NCBI GenBank assembly: GCA_015067495.1
Contig: SVMI01000007.1
Location: 1 to 64,000 of the forward strand
Reading direction: 5' to 3'
Length of the DNA: 64,000 bases
From: Oscillospiraceae bacterium
Lineage (GTDB): Bacteria; Bacillota; Clostridia; Oscillospirales; Oscillospiraceae
The notes below the pieces were generated by a model, which saw only the letters and a list, made by a program, of their open reading frames with translations, had not been told where the DNA came from and did no database searches. How positions within the stretch are numbered: position 1 is the stretch's first letter; each line of letters begins with the position of its first letter. The translations under genes and the position numbers were made by a program. This document shows positions 49,846-58,928 of this stretch, piece after piece.

Positions 49846-51192
49846 TCAAACACGGGTACGAAGCTTTCGAAGTGTCGGGAAGAAGAAGCAAAGCAGCATC
49901 ACGATCGACAGTATCCAGCCAATGGGCCAGACCAAATACAAGAATGTCAGATTCGGATAGAGCGGAAAAACTCCGTAGACCCACACAAATCGCAAGGCGC
50001 ACATGAAAATCAGCGTCGAAACGGTTGCGACATTGGGTCTTCCCATGCCCCGCAAAGCAGAGCCCATGATCTCATTGATGCCGCAGATAAAATAGGTGCT
50101 GGAAATGATGATCATTTTCTGCTGAGAATAGGCGATCACCGCCGGACTGTCCGACATGATCGACGAAAGCTGCCGCGAGAAAATCGCCGACAACGCACCG
50201 AAGGTGGCGCCCAGCGCAAGGGTGATCAGGACGCCTCTTCCAACCGACTTTGCCGCGCGCTTGATGTTGCCCGCGCCGATGTTCTGGCTGACATAGGGCA
50301 TCACCGCCAAGGCGGGCGCCGTTGAGATTTGATAGAGAATGCCGTCGAAGTTGTTGGCAATGGAAATGCCGGTGGTTGCGTCCGGTCCGAAGCTGTTCAC
50401 CGCCGCGGAGATCACCACGTTTGCAAGAGAATACAGTCCCTGCTGCAGACCTGCCGGCACACCAATGCGAAGCACCTGCCCCAGCTCCTGCTTATAAAAG
50501 CGGATCATTTTGGGCTTCAGACGAACCATTCCGACATTTTTCAGCAATGCGCGGATACTCAGTACCGACGCAACGCTCCATGAAATGATCGTCGCCAGTG
50601 CAACGCCCACAACGGACAGCTTCAGCACCGCAATAAAGAAATAGCTGCACGAAACCTTCACCGCGCCGCTGATGATCAAATACAGCATCGGTCTGCGGGA
50701 ATCGCCGGCTGCACGCAGAATGGAGGCACAGAAATTATAGATCAGCAGCAGCGGAACACCCGCAAAATAGAGGCGGAAATAGGTTGAACCGCCGTCGAGC
50801 AGCTCCTGCGGACAGTTGTTCCACGTCAGAAAAAGCTCCGCGCAGGAGACACCGATAACCAGCAGCAGTGCGCCACCCATCAGCGCCACGGCAAAGGATG
50901 TGCCCACTGCCCGATCGACCTTGTCCCGGTCTCCCTCGCCGATAAAGGCGGCAACGGTCACATTCGCACCCGAGGAGATTCCGATCACCAGACCCGTGAT
51001 CATGGTGATCAGCGTGCCGCAGACACCCACCGCGCCGACAGCAATGCCACTGTCGTCGTAGCTTTTCAGCACCGCCATATCCACGATATTGAACAGATTC
51101 TGGATCACGTTCATAATCATTATGGGAATGCAAATCGCAAGCACACCCTTTGTGATTGAGCCGGAGAGCATGTTCACTTCCCGTCTTCTCAT
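49846..51192 (-). CDS. MATE-family efflux transporter (second copy)
   Basis: 448 residues with twelve membrane helices. The first half has MNVIQNLFNIVDMAVLKSY and the second VPAGLQQGLYSLANVVIS, as in the MATE gene at 24460, but the two are clearly diverged. It is a Na+- or H+-driven exporter. ATG 51192 has GGGAGG eight bases upstream. It stands alone, divergent from the amidohydrolase gene. Confidence 0.92.
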   Translation of the reverse strand: MRRREVNMLSGSITKGVLAICIPIMIMNVIQNLFNIVDMAVLKSYDDSGIAVGAVGVCGTLITMITGLVIGISSGANVTVAAFIGEGDRDKVDRAVGTSFAVALMGGALLLVIGVSCAELFLTWNNCPQELLDGGSTYFRLYFAGVPLLLIYNFCASILRAAGDSRRPMLYLIISGAVKVSCSYFFIAVLKLSVVGVALATIISWSVASVLSIRALLKNVGMVRLKPKMIRFYKQELGQVLRIGVPAGLQQGLYSLANVVISAAVNSFGPDATTGISIANNFDGILYQISTAPALAVMPYVSQNIGAGNIKRAAKSVGRGVLITLALGATFGALSAIFSRQLSSIMSDSPAVIAYSQQKMIIISSTYFICGINEIMGSALRGMGRPNVATVSTLIFMCALRFVWVYGVFPLYPNLTFLYLVWPIGWILSIVMLLCFFFPTLRKLRTRV

Positions 51193-51273
51193 AGCAGCAT
51201 CCTCCCTGCCCTTTCAAGGCATCTGCGCTGACCGTTTGATTTCGAGGTCATTATACCGCCACCCACAGAAAAG

Positions 51274-51311
51274 TCAATCAATTTTGATTGAAAAAAAGGA
51301 AAAACTATGAT
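51274..51311 (+). promoter_or_regulatory. Promoter of the amidohydrolase gene with overlapping palindrome
   Basis: TTGATT (51284), a 16-bp spacer, TATGAT (51306). The -35 is one arm of the palindrome TCAATCAA-TT-TTGATTGA (51274-51291), so a bound protein would block the polymerase. Confidence 0.55.
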
Positions 51312-51353
51312 ATTGTAAACACAGATATAAATATACAAATCGGAGGCTTCGCT

Positions 51354-52133
51354 ATGGCTTTTGAGATCATCGATTTTCATGCCCATCCGTTCCCGGATGC
51401 GGCGCACAACATCTGCGCCCATAAGGATGTTGTGCCTATGACCGAACAGACGATTGTGGAGCTTTACCGCCATCTGGGCATTTCCAAGGTCTGCGGCAGC
51501 GTGATCCAGCCGGGCAACAACGAGGATCGTTGGGCAAAGATCAAAGCAAACAACGACCATGCGCTGCAGCTGCGGGAATTGTACGGCGATTTCTACGTAC
51601 CGGGCTTTCACATTCATCCCGATTACGTGGAGGAATCCATCGCCGAGATCGATCGGATGAGCAGGCTGGGGGTTCGTCTGATCGGCGAGCTGGTACCCTA
51701 TCTCGACGATTGGAGTGAGAGCTACAACTCTGAAAACCTCTCCCTTCTCCTTGACGAAGCCGGCAAGCACAATATGATCGTCAGCTTTCACACGCAGGAT
51801 GATGACGCGGTGGACAAAATGGTAAAGTGCCATCCTGATGTCATCTTTGTAGCGGCACACCCAAACGAGCGTCCTGCCCTTCTGCGCCATATTGAACGCA
51901 TGAAGTACAGCGACAATTACTACCTTGATATTTCCGGTTTGGGCATTCACCGTTACGGCATGCTCAAGCGGGCGGTGGATGCCATGGGTGCTGACCGCAT
52001 TTTGTTCGGTACGGATTACCCCACCTGCAATCCCGCTATTTATATCGGCGGCGTCCTGAATGACGAACGCCTGACGGATGGGGAAAAGGAAAAGATTTTC
52101 TCCCTGAATGCGAAACGGCTGCTGGGTATCTAA
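51354..52133 (+). CDS. Amidohydrolase (amidohydrolase_2 family TIM barrel)
   Basis: 259 residues. The metal HxH is IIDFHAHPFPDA at the N-terminus, with further ligands in GFHIHPD, SFHTQDDD, AAHPNE and GTDYPTCNP (Asp). This family holds sugar-lactone hydrolases and decarboxylases. Beside the fucose locus a lactonase role is conceivable, but that is inference only. CGGAGGC lies before the ATG. It converges with the FGGY kinase across a terminator. Confidence 0.82.
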   Translation: MAFEIIDFHAHPFPDAAHNICAHKDVVPMTEQTIVELYRHLGISKVCGSVIQPGNNEDRWAKIKANNDHALQLRELYGDFYVPGFHIHPDYVEESIAEIDRMSRLGVRLIGELVPYLDDWSESYNSENLSLLLDEAGKHNMIVSFHTQDDDAVDKMVKCHPDVIFVAAHPNERPALLRHIERMKYSDNYYLDISGLGIHRYGMLKRAVDAMGADRILFGTDYPTCNPAIYIGGVLNDERLTDGEKEKIFSLNAKRLLGI

Positions 52134-52139
52134 ATACAA

Positions 52140-52170
52140 AACGGCGCAGGATCGATGATCCTGCGCCGTT
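52140..52170. terminator. Terminator between amidohydrolase and kinase
   Basis: A 14-bp stem (AACGGCGCAGGATC / GATCCTGCGCCGTT) with loop GAT. Confidence 0.85.
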
Positions 52171-52174
52171 ACTT

Positions 52175-53746
52175 TTATTCGACTTTTGCTGCGGCTTTTT
52201 CCGCATCCAACGCGGCAATGTAACGCTTCAGGTAGCTTGCAAAGCCCGCCATGCCCGCCTCCGTGGGCTGTGCAACGGTGCTTTTTGCCTTGCTGAACAC
52301 CATTTCGTCGAGGTAATCCTCCAAAGACTGCCCATCCGCCCTGCGCAGCATATAGGCTGCCAACAGTGCCATGCCCCAAGGTCCGCCCTCACCTGCCGTT
52401 TCCATAGTGGTGATCGGTACTCCCAGTGCATCCGCCAAGATCTGCTGACCCACACCGGCAGTTTTGAAGAAGCCGCCGTGACCGACCATGCTGCGGGAAA
52501 TCACCTGTTCCTCTCTTTTCAGCATATCCATGCCCAGCTTGAGGGTCGCAATGGCACCGTAAAGCTGCGAGCGCATGAAATTGGCAACCGTCATGCGGCT
52601 GTCAGGCAAACGCAGGAGCATGGGTCTGCCCGTTTCCGTTGCGGTCAGTGGCTCGCCCGCAAAGTAGTTAAAGGCAATAATGCCGCTGCAATCACTCTCA
52701 CCCTCCAGTGCCTTGCGGTACATGGTGGAGAAGAGGGCATTTTTATCCACCTTCTGCCCCATCGTTTCCATGGCATCTGCCATCAGGTTGATCCATGCAT
52801 CGATCTCCGAGGTGCAGGTATTGGTGTGCGCCATGGCAACCGTCTTGCCGGCAGGTGTGACCACCACATCGATCTCAGGGTAATACTTCTTCAGCGGCTG
52901 CTCCAGCACCTGCAGGGAAAACGCCGACGTGCCGGCAGAAACGCTGCCCGTACCGGGACGCACCGAGCCGGTAGCGACCATGCCTGTACCTGCATCACCC
53001 TCCGGCGGACACATGGGAATGCCGGGCTGCAACGCGCCGGTCTCGTCCAAAAGTGCAGCACCCTCCGCTGTCAGCACCGCAGCTCGCTCACCCGCGCGCA
53101 AAACCTGCGGCAAAATGTCCCGCAGCTTCCACGGGAAGTGATACTTTTCTGTAAGCCTATCGAATTTGGCAATACATGCCCCGTCAAAATCGCCGGTGGC
53201 ATCATCATAGGGGAACATGCCCGACGCTTCGCCCACACCCATCTGATTTTTGCCGGTGAGCAGACCGTGGATATAGCCGCAGAGGGTCGTAAGCCGTGCA
53301 ACGTCCTTCACATGGGTTTCCCCGTTCAAAATCGCCTGATACAGATGGGCGATGCTCCAGCGTTGGGGGATGTTGAACGCAAACAGCTCTGTCAGTTCTG
53401 CAGCCGCAGAGGCGGTGATGGTGTTGCGCCATGTGCGGAAGGGTGCCAGCTGCTTGCCATCCTGATCAAATACCAGATAGCCGTGCATCATGCCGGAAAT
53501 GCCGATGCCGGCAACGCGTGTGAGTGTCTGTCCGAATTTCTCTTCCACATTCTTTCTCAAATCGGAATAACAGGCGCGAACTCCCGCAACCGCATCTTCG
53601 AGGTGATAGACCCATACGCCCTCCTCCAGTCGGTTTTCCCAAGCAAAGCTGCCGGAGGCGATGGGGGCGTGGTTTTCGTCGATCAGCACCGCCTTGATGC
53701 GGGTCGAACCCAACTCAATGCCCAAAAATGTATTGTTAAGATCCAT
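52175..53746 (-). CDS. FGGY-family carbohydrate kinase (likely ketose kinase of the fucose-type locus)
   Basis: 523 residues. FGGY segments: GIELGSTRIKAVLID (Glu where most members have Asp), GISGMMHGYLVFDQDG, MCPPEGDAGTGMVATGSVRPG, VSAGTSAFSLQV and VGHGGFFKTAGVGQQILADALG. Last gene downstream of the ABC importer genes and in the same regulon as fucose isomerase, so L-fuculose or a related ketose is the likely substrate. AAAAGGAGG precedes ATG 53746. A terminator lies between the SBP gene and this one, so its level may be lower. Confidence 0.82.
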   Translation of the reverse strand: MDLNNTFLGIELGSTRIKAVLIDENHAPIASGSFAWENRLEEGVWVYHLEDAVAGVRACYSDLRKNVEEKFGQTLTRVAGIGISGMMHGYLVFDQDGKQLAPFRTWRNTITASAAAELTELFAFNIPQRWSIAHLYQAILNGETHVKDVARLTTLCGYIHGLLTGKNQMGVGEASGMFPYDDATGDFDGACIAKFDRLTEKYHFPWKLRDILPQVLRAGERAAVLTAEGAALLDETGALQPGIPMCPPEGDAGTGMVATGSVRPGTGSVSAGTSAFSLQVLEQPLKKYYPEIDVVVTPAGKTVAMAHTNTCTSEIDAWINLMADAMETMGQKVDKNALFSTMYRKALEGESDCSGIIAFNYFAGEPLTATETGRPMLLRLPDSRMTVANFMRSQLYGAIATLKLGMDMLKREEQVISRSMVGHGGFFKTAGVGQQILADALGVPITTMETAGEGGPWGMALLAAYMLRRADGQSLEDYLDEMVFSKAKSTVAQPTEAGMAGFASYLKRYIAALDAEKAAAKVE

Positions 53747-53817
53747 TTTAGATCCTCCTTTTTTACAGTTCAAAGCTGTGCAGGGTTTCTGCACACCGTT
53801 CAGCTGTAATTTTGAAA

Positions 53818-53843
53818 ACCGGCACCGCCGAAGCGGTGCCGGT
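53818..53843 (-). terminator. Hairpin between the SBP and kinase genes
   Basis: An 11-bp stem (ACCGGCACCGC / GCGGTGCCGGT) with loop CGAA, followed by TTTTC on the minus strand. Probably a partial terminator that keeps the binding-protein message high. Confidence 0.65.
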
Positions 53844-53877
53844 GGCGTTCGTTGTCAGACAATTTCAGCCGTGGGGA

Positions 53878-54900
53878 TTAGCCCATGTAGAAAATGTTCT
53901 TGTCCTTCAGGTCGTCGATGTTTTCAGCAGTATACCACTGACCGCCGATGCCGACATCCTTAACTTCCTTGCCCTCGAGCTTGGCGATTGCCAGCTTGAC
54001 GGACTCGTAGCCGATGTTGTAGGAGTCCTGAGCGACAGAGCCGACCAGCTTAGCGCAGGTAGCACCGGCGTCCTTGATCCAGTCGTACTGGTTGGTACCA
54101 GCGTCGAAGCCGCAGAACAGGATGTCCTTGTAGGTGTCAGCATTGTCCTTGACCTCGGGGTAAACTTCATTGACAACGCCTTCGTTGGTCATGAAGATGG
54201 AAGCAGCACCCCACTCCTTCAGAGCGGTCAGAGCCAGCTTGTATTCACCGGCGTTGTTCTGCTTTTCCTGACGGTTGATCTCCAGAGTGATGTTGTCAGC
54301 CTTTGCCAGCTCCTCGATTTTCTCGATGAAGCCTTCAGCGCGGTCAATACCGGTGGAGGTAGCGTCGTGCTGGATAACACCGACCTTGTAGCCGTTGACC
54401 AGAACGTTCTGTGCCTTCAGGTATGCGTAGAAGTTCTCAGCGACAACTGCGCCAGCCTTCTTGTTGTCAGTAGCGACGGAGCCGATGACGGGGTCCTTGC
54501 CGGAGGTGACGTCAGCATTGTTCTGATACAGACCGGAGTCGAACTCGACAACGGGCAGACCCTTGTTGTAAGCGGAGACCAGCTCATCGGTGAAGCCCAG
54601 GCCGATGGTAGCCAGGACGATTGCCTTAACGCTGGGGTTGTTCAGAGCGGTCTGAACCATGTTACGCTGATTGGGAACTTCGCTCTCGGATTCAGAGGTG
54701 GGACCCTGGAAAGTGACTTCGTAGCCAGCTTCCTTACCGGCAGCAACAGCGCCGGCCTTAACAGCCTGCCAGAAAGCGTGGGTCTCGCCCTTTGCGATGA
54801 CGGCGATGGTCTTCTTGCCATCGTCGGTGGTGTTCTGATTGCAAGCGACCAGAGAGAATGCCAGAACCAGAACCAACAGGATTGCAACGAGTTTCTTCAT
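53878..54900 (-). CDS. Sugar ABC transporter substrate-binding lipoprotein (RbsB type)
   Basis: 340 residues. The signal peptide ends in LVAC, giving a lipobox Cys at residue 20. A type 1 periplasmic-binding fold follows: IAVIAKGETHAFWQAVKAGA, RNMVQTALNNPSVKAIVLAT, IGSVATDNKKAGAVVAE, KVGVIQHDATSTGIDRAEGF and CGFDAGTNQ. It binds a monosaccharide outside the membrane, L-fucose being the best guess from context. Third gene of the importer operon, codon use strongly biased as for high expression. Confidence 0.9.
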   Translation of the reverse strand: MKKLVAILLVLVLAFSLVACNQNTTDDGKKTIAVIAKGETHAFWQAVKAGAVAAGKEAGYEVTFQGPTSESESEVPNQRNMVQTALNNPSVKAIVLATIGLGFTDELVSAYNKGLPVVEFDSGLYQNNADVTSGKDPVIGSVATDNKKAGAVVAENFYAYLKAQNVLVNGYKVGVIQHDATSTGIDRAEGFIEKIEELAKADNITLEINRQEKQNNAGEYKLALTALKEWGAASIFMTNEGVVNEVYPEVKDNADTYKDILFCGFDAGTNQYDWIKDAGATCAKLVGSVAQDSYNIGYESVKLAIAKLEGKEVKDVGIGGQWYTAENIDDLKDKNIFYMG

Positions 54901-54962
54901 GTGTTTTTCCTCCTAAAATTTTATATAAAAGCTTGTGCTTTTATTACGGTGTAAGCAAGGCG

Positions 54963-56030
54963 TTAAGCCTTGGGTGCTTCGGCCTTCTTTTCCTCGACGG
55001 GGATCTTGACCTTTGCAGCGTTCTTCTTCTTCAGAACGTCCAGCATAACAGCGCCGACAACGATGATGCCGGTGACAGCGTAGGTGATGTTGGTGGCGGA
55101 GATGCCGACACCGCCTGCCATTGCCAGGTTCAGACCCTGACGGATGATGACGAGGATCACAGAACCGAGGATGGTGCCGAGGATGGTAGCGGAGCCGCCG
55201 GTGGTGGAAGTACCGCCGATGTAAACGCCTGCAACAGCGTCCAGCTCCATGCCGTTACCGGCTGCCAGGTTCAGAGAGGGGTTTGCGGCAACGTAGAACA
55301 GAGCTGCCAGAGAAGCAAAGAAGCCGCAGATCACGTAAGCGATGATCTTGTACTTGTCGGTGTTGATGCCGGACAGACGGGCTGCTTCTTCGTTGGAGCC
55401 GATGGCAAGGATGTAACGGCCGATCTTGGTCTTATACATCACGACCATGCAGATGATGGTCAGTACCAAGACCCAAGCCAGACCGATGGGGAAGCCTTCC
55501 AAATTGGTGAAGACCTTCTGGAACCAGCCGGTGGAAGGATACTTGATGGCGGAAGCAGTGCCACGGACAGCCTCAGCCACAACAGCGGTCAGACCGCGGG
55601 AGAACAGCATAGAGCCGAGGGTTGCGATAAAGGGGGCGATCTTGCACTTTGCGACCAAGAAGCCATTGATCAGACCGAAGATCAGACCGGTTGCCAGAAT
55701 GATGGGGATGGTCAGCCACAGTGTGCCCTCGTCCTGCGAAACGCCGGTCTTGCACAGAGCACCCGCCAGAACGGCAGAGCCGAAGCAAACCGTACCGATG
55801 GACAGGTCGATGCCGCCGGTGGCGATAACGAAGGTAACGCCCAGAGAAAGGATCGCATAGGGAACCAGAGCCTTGGTCATGCTCAGCAGGTTGCCGCTGC
55901 TGGCGAAGTTGGGGTTAATGAGGGTGAAGATGGCGAACAGTGCAACTGCTGCCAGAATGATGATGAAATTCTGCTTGCCGCTGGCAAAGATGTTCTTCGC
56001 AGCCAGCAGGGGGCTTTTCTTGTTATCCAT
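54963..56030 (-). CDS. Sugar ABC transporter permease (RbsC type)
   Basis: 355 residues with eight to ten membrane helices. Family signatures: GGIDLSIGTVCFGSAVLAG, KCKIAPFIATLGSMLFSRGL, AIGSNEEAARLSGINTDKYKI and YIGGTSTTGGSATILGTILGS. A charged tail follows (VKIPVEEKKAEAPKA). It forms the channel of the ribose-type importer. GGAG precedes ATG 56030, and the gene follows the ATPase gene without a gap. Confidence 0.92.
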   Translation of the reverse strand: MDNKKSPLLAAKNIFASGKQNFIIILAAVALFAIFTLINPNFASSGNLLSMTKALVPYAILSLGVTFVIATGGIDLSIGTVCFGSAVLAGALCKTGVSQDEGTLWLTIPIILATGLIFGLINGFLVAKCKIAPFIATLGSMLFSRGLTAVVAEAVRGTASAIKYPSTGWFQKVFTNLEGFPIGLAWVLVLTIICMVVMYKTKIGRYILAIGSNEEAARLSGINTDKYKIIAYVICGFFASLAALFYVAANPSLNLAAGNGMELDAVAGVYIGGTSTTGGSATILGTILGSVILVIIRQGLNLAMAGGVGISATNITYAVTGIIVVGAVMLDVLKKKNAAKVKIPVEEKKAEAPKA

Positions 56031-56032
56031 AA

Positions 56033-57532
56033 TTAATTCTCCTCTCGCATTGTGGCAAGTTGCATGATGTTTTCCTGATTTGCTTCGCAAATATCCAGTT
56101 CGCCGGTCTTGCGGCCTTCGCACATAACGATGATGCGGTCACTCATACGCAGGACCTCAGGCAGCTCGGAAGAGATCATGATGATCGACTTTCCCTGCTT
56201 GGTCAGATCCTCCATCAGATTGTAGATCTCGCTCTTGGCTCCCACGTCGATGCCGCGGGTCGGCTCGTCAAAGATGAAAATATCGCAGTTCTTCATCAGC
56301 CAGCGGGCGATGATGACCTTCTGCTGGTTGCCGCCGGAGAGGTTCTTCAGCAGCTGCTCCATGGAAGGAGTCTTGGTGCGAAGCTTTGCGTTGATCTCTG
56401 CGGAGACCTCGCGCATTTTATTGTCGTCGATGATGCCGGCAGTGATGTAATCGTCAATGGAGGCGATGGCGGAGTTCTGCGTAACCGACTTGTCGAGCAT
56501 CAGACCGTAGCGCTTGCGATCCTCGCTGAGGTAGCAGATGCCGTGTTTGACTGCCTGCTCAGGCGTCTTGATGCTGACCTTCTGACCGTTGATGAAGATC
56601 TCGCCGGTCTGCTTGGGGTCAGCACCGTAAAGGGCGCGAACAACCTCGGTACGACCGGCACCCATCAGACCCGCAAAGCCGAGAATCTCGCCTCTGCGCA
56701 GGGTGAAGCTGACGTTCTTGACTTCCTTGCCGGCGTTCAGGTTTCTGGCTTCCAGAATGACCGGCGCGTCAGCAGGAACAGCGGAAGCTGCCTTCTGCTC
56801 GCCCATGATCACACGGCCGACCATCATCTTGACGATATCGTCCTTGGTGACCTCAGCGGTGTTGACCGTGCCGACATATTCGCCGTCACGCATGACGGTG
56901 ACGCGGTCGGAAATACGGTTGATCTCATCCATACGGTGAGAGATGTAGATCATGCCAATGCCCTTGTCCCGAAGCTCATTCATGATCTTGAACAGCTCCT
57001 CGACCTCAGGCAGTGTCAGTGCTGCGGTGGGTTCGTCCAGAACCAACAGCTTGCAGTCACGGGAGATCGCCTTTGCGATCTCGACCATCTGCTGCTTGCC
57101 GACGGTCAGAGAACCAAGCTTGACAGAGGGATCAATCTTGACACCCATCTTGTCAAAAAGCGCCTGAGCCTCTCTTTCCATCGCTGCATCGTCAATGAAA
57201 AGACCCTTTCTGAACTCACGTCCGATGAACATGTTCTGCGCGACCGTCAGATGGCCCATCATGTTCAGCTCCTGATGGATGACGCTGATACCGGCTGCCT
57301 GCGATTCTGCGATATTATTAAAATCAACATTCTCACCGAACAGCTCCACCGTACCGCCGTCACGCTTGTGGATACCGCAAAGGACCTTGATCAGCGTGGA
57401 CTTACCGGCACCGTTTTCACCCATCAGTGCATGCACTTCGCCCGCTCTCAACTCGAAGTTAACGCCGTTAAGCGCATGCACGCCGGAGAAATACTTCTGA
57501 ATGCCTTGCATTTTCAGAATTGTTTCACCCAT
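56033..57532 (-). CDS. Sugar ABC transporter double ATP-binding protein (RbsA type)
   Basis: 499 residues with two ABC domains. The first has Walker A GENGAGKST, Walker B LLVLDEPTAAL and a degenerate signature LTVGKQQM. The second has the degenerate loop GLMGAGRTE, signature LSGGNQQK and FIFDEPTRGIDVG. This is the usual layout of RbsA/MglA/XylG. The start is the ATG at 57532; the frame is open further upstream but there the sequence is the promoter region with the LacI operator. First gene of the importer operon. Confidence 0.94.
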   Translation of the reverse strand: MGETILKMQGIQKYFSGVHALNGVNFELRAGEVHALMGENGAGKSTLIKVLCGIHKRDGGTVELFGENVDFNNIAESQAAGISVIHQELNMMGHLTVAQNMFIGREFRKGLFIDDAAMEREAQALFDKMGVKIDPSVKLGSLTVGKQQMVEIAKAISRDCKLLVLDEPTAALTLPEVEELFKIMNELRDKGIGMIYISHRMDEINRISDRVTVMRDGEYVGTVNTAEVTKDDIVKMMVGRVIMGEQKAASAVPADAPVILEARNLNAGKEVKNVSFTLRRGEILGFAGLMGAGRTEVVRALYGADPKQTGEIFINGQKVSIKTPEQAVKHGICYLSEDRKRYGLMLDKSVTQNSAIASIDDYITAGIIDDNKMREVSAEINAKLRTKTPSMEQLLKNLSGGNQQKVIIARWLMKNCDIFIFDEPTRGIDVGAKSEIYNLMEDLTKQGKSIIMISSELPEVLRMSDRIIVMCEGRKTGELDICEANQENIMQLATMREEN

Positions 57533-57595
57533 TACAACTATCACCTTTCCCGTAAAATCAGGTGCAAATTCCGGCTTTGGGACTATTGCACATAA

Positions 57596-57609
57596 ACGAA
57601 ACGTTTCGT
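57596..57609. promoter_or_regulatory. LacI-type operator upstream of the importer operon
   Basis: ACGAAACGTTTCGT is a perfect 14-bp palindrome 64 bases before the RbsA-type start. The same core GAAACGTTTC lies upstream of the LacI gene. Confidence 0.75.
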
Positions 57610-57759
57610 ATGTACATCCCTCACAAACAGCCACTCGATCTGCACATCTAAGAGGCACGAATTTGAACACATTGCACAAAGTGCCTATATTTCAACCTCA
57701 TCTCCCCTATACTACAATAAATTTTCACCAAAAAATCAAGAACTTTTTTAAATTTTATA

Positions 57760-57788
57760 TTGACAGCAGAAAATACTTTTTATATTAT
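57760..57788 (+). promoter_or_regulatory. Promoter of the LacI gene
   Basis: TTGACA, a 17-bp spacer, TATTAT. The 336-base gap 57533-57868 also holds the two operators and, on the minus strand, an A/T-rich importer promoter that I could not place exactly. Confidence 0.75.
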
Positions 57789-57824
57789 ATTGTTGTAAAG
57801 TTTATGATCAAAGCTTGAAAAAGG

Positions 57825-57838
57825 GCGAAACGTTTCGC
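57825..57838. promoter_or_regulatory. LacI-type operator upstream of the LacI gene
   Basis: GCGAAACGTTTCGC, a perfect 14-bp palindrome located about 35 bases after the -10 box and 30 before the ATG. It gives autoregulation. Confidence 0.75.
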
Positions 57839-57868
57839 TTTTTGACAGTTTTTTCCATCGGAGGTACT

Positions 57869-58849
57869 ATGTCAACGATCAAGGATGTCGCGAAGCTGGC
57901 AGGCGTTTCCATGTCTACCGTCTCCAAATATATCAACGGCGGTACTATCCGGCCGGACAAGCTCGATGCGATCCGAAACGCCATCGAAGTGCTTGACTAC
58001 CGCGTCAATCCTTTCGCCCGCAGTCTGAAGGTTCAGCGCAACCGCACCATCGGCGTTCTGTTCCCGGACATCATCGCCCCCTTCTTCGGCAGCATCCTTA
58101 CCTCCCTCGACAAGGTTTTACGCGAACACGGCTTTCACACGCTGATCTCCTGCTACGGCTCAAACCACGGCATGGAACGCAGCAATCTGAAATTTCTCAT
58201 CAGCAACGGCATCGATGGTCTCATTTATGTCCCCGAGGATCTTTCCTGCGAGGAATACGAGGAGCTGACCGCTACATATAACGTACCGACTGTTCTGGTG
58301 GACCGTCTGATCCAAGGTGTCAATACCGATGCCGTGCTGGTGGACAATTCCGAAGCGGTCTACAACGCCGTTTCCAAGCTCATCAGCAAGGGTCATCAAA
58401 AAATCGCGATCATCTCGGGTCCCAAATCGGTCTTTTCCGCCAAGGAACGTCAGATCGGCTACTTACGGGCGCTGACCGACCACGATGTGATGTACAACGA
58501 CGATTATTTCGTCACCGGCGAAAACACCTTTACCACCGGCTATCAGGGCTGTGAAACACTTCTTGCACTTTCCGATCCGCCGACAGCCGTTGTAACTACG
58601 AATTATAATATCACTCTGGGCATGATCACCCGTTTGCACGAGCAGGGACTTCACTTCCCTGAGGAAATGGATGCCGTTGGCTTCGACTGTGTGGAGATCT
58701 GCACCATCATGAAGCCGCCGCTGCCGGTGATCTACCAGCCGGAAGCACAGATCGGTCAGACCGCTGCCCAATATTTGATAGAACGGCTGGACGGTTATGA
58801 CGGGCCGGTTCGTCAGACCCGACTTCCCTGCGCTTACATCGCAGACTAA
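57869..58849 (+). CDS. LacI-family sugar-responsive repressor
   Basis: 326 residues. The N-terminal HTH STIKDVAKLAGVSMSTVSKYI and hinge NPFARSLKVQRNRTIGV are followed by a periplasmic-binding-like sensor (DGLIYVPEDLSCEEY, VLVDRLIQGVNTDAVLVDN, AVGFDCVEICTIMKPPLPVI). It sits between the importer operon and fucose isomerase, with identical palindromes upstream of both its own and the importer transcripts. The ligand is probably L-fucose or L-fuculose, by context. Confidence 0.92.
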   Translation: MSTIKDVAKLAGVSMSTVSKYINGGTIRPDKLDAIRNAIEVLDYRVNPFARSLKVQRNRTIGVLFPDIIAPFFGSILTSLDKVLREHGFHTLISCYGSNHGMERSNLKFLISNGIDGLIYVPEDLSCEEYEELTATYNVPTVLVDRLIQGVNTDAVLVDNSEAVYNAVSKLISKGHQKIAIISGPKSVFSAKERQIGYLRALTDHDVMYNDDYFVTGENTFTTGYQGCETLLALSDPPTAVVTTNYNITLGMITRLHEQGLHFPEEMDAVGFDCVEICTIMKPPLPVIYQPEAQIGQTAAQYLIERLDGYDGPVRQTRLPCAYIAD

Positions 58850-58928
58850 ATTTGTTATAGAAGCATCCCGCTTTTATATAATATTGTAAATAATCCGCCG
58901 CAAGGCGAGAATCAGGAGGAAATTATTT

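Noticed and set aside
24460..51192. The two MATE genes as a recent duplication
   Set aside because: Their proteins differ along the whole length and lie in unrelated contexts; they are separate members of a large family.
57541..57679. Upstream extension of the RbsA-type ATPase
   Set aside because: It would translate through the LacI operator, and the family N-terminus begins at the ATG at 57532.
57596..57838. Reading the GAAACGTTTC palindromes as CcpA cre sites
   Set aside because: A cre site is possible, but both sites flank a LacI gene and are perfect palindromes without the usual cre asymmetry, so the local LacI protein is the simpler binder.
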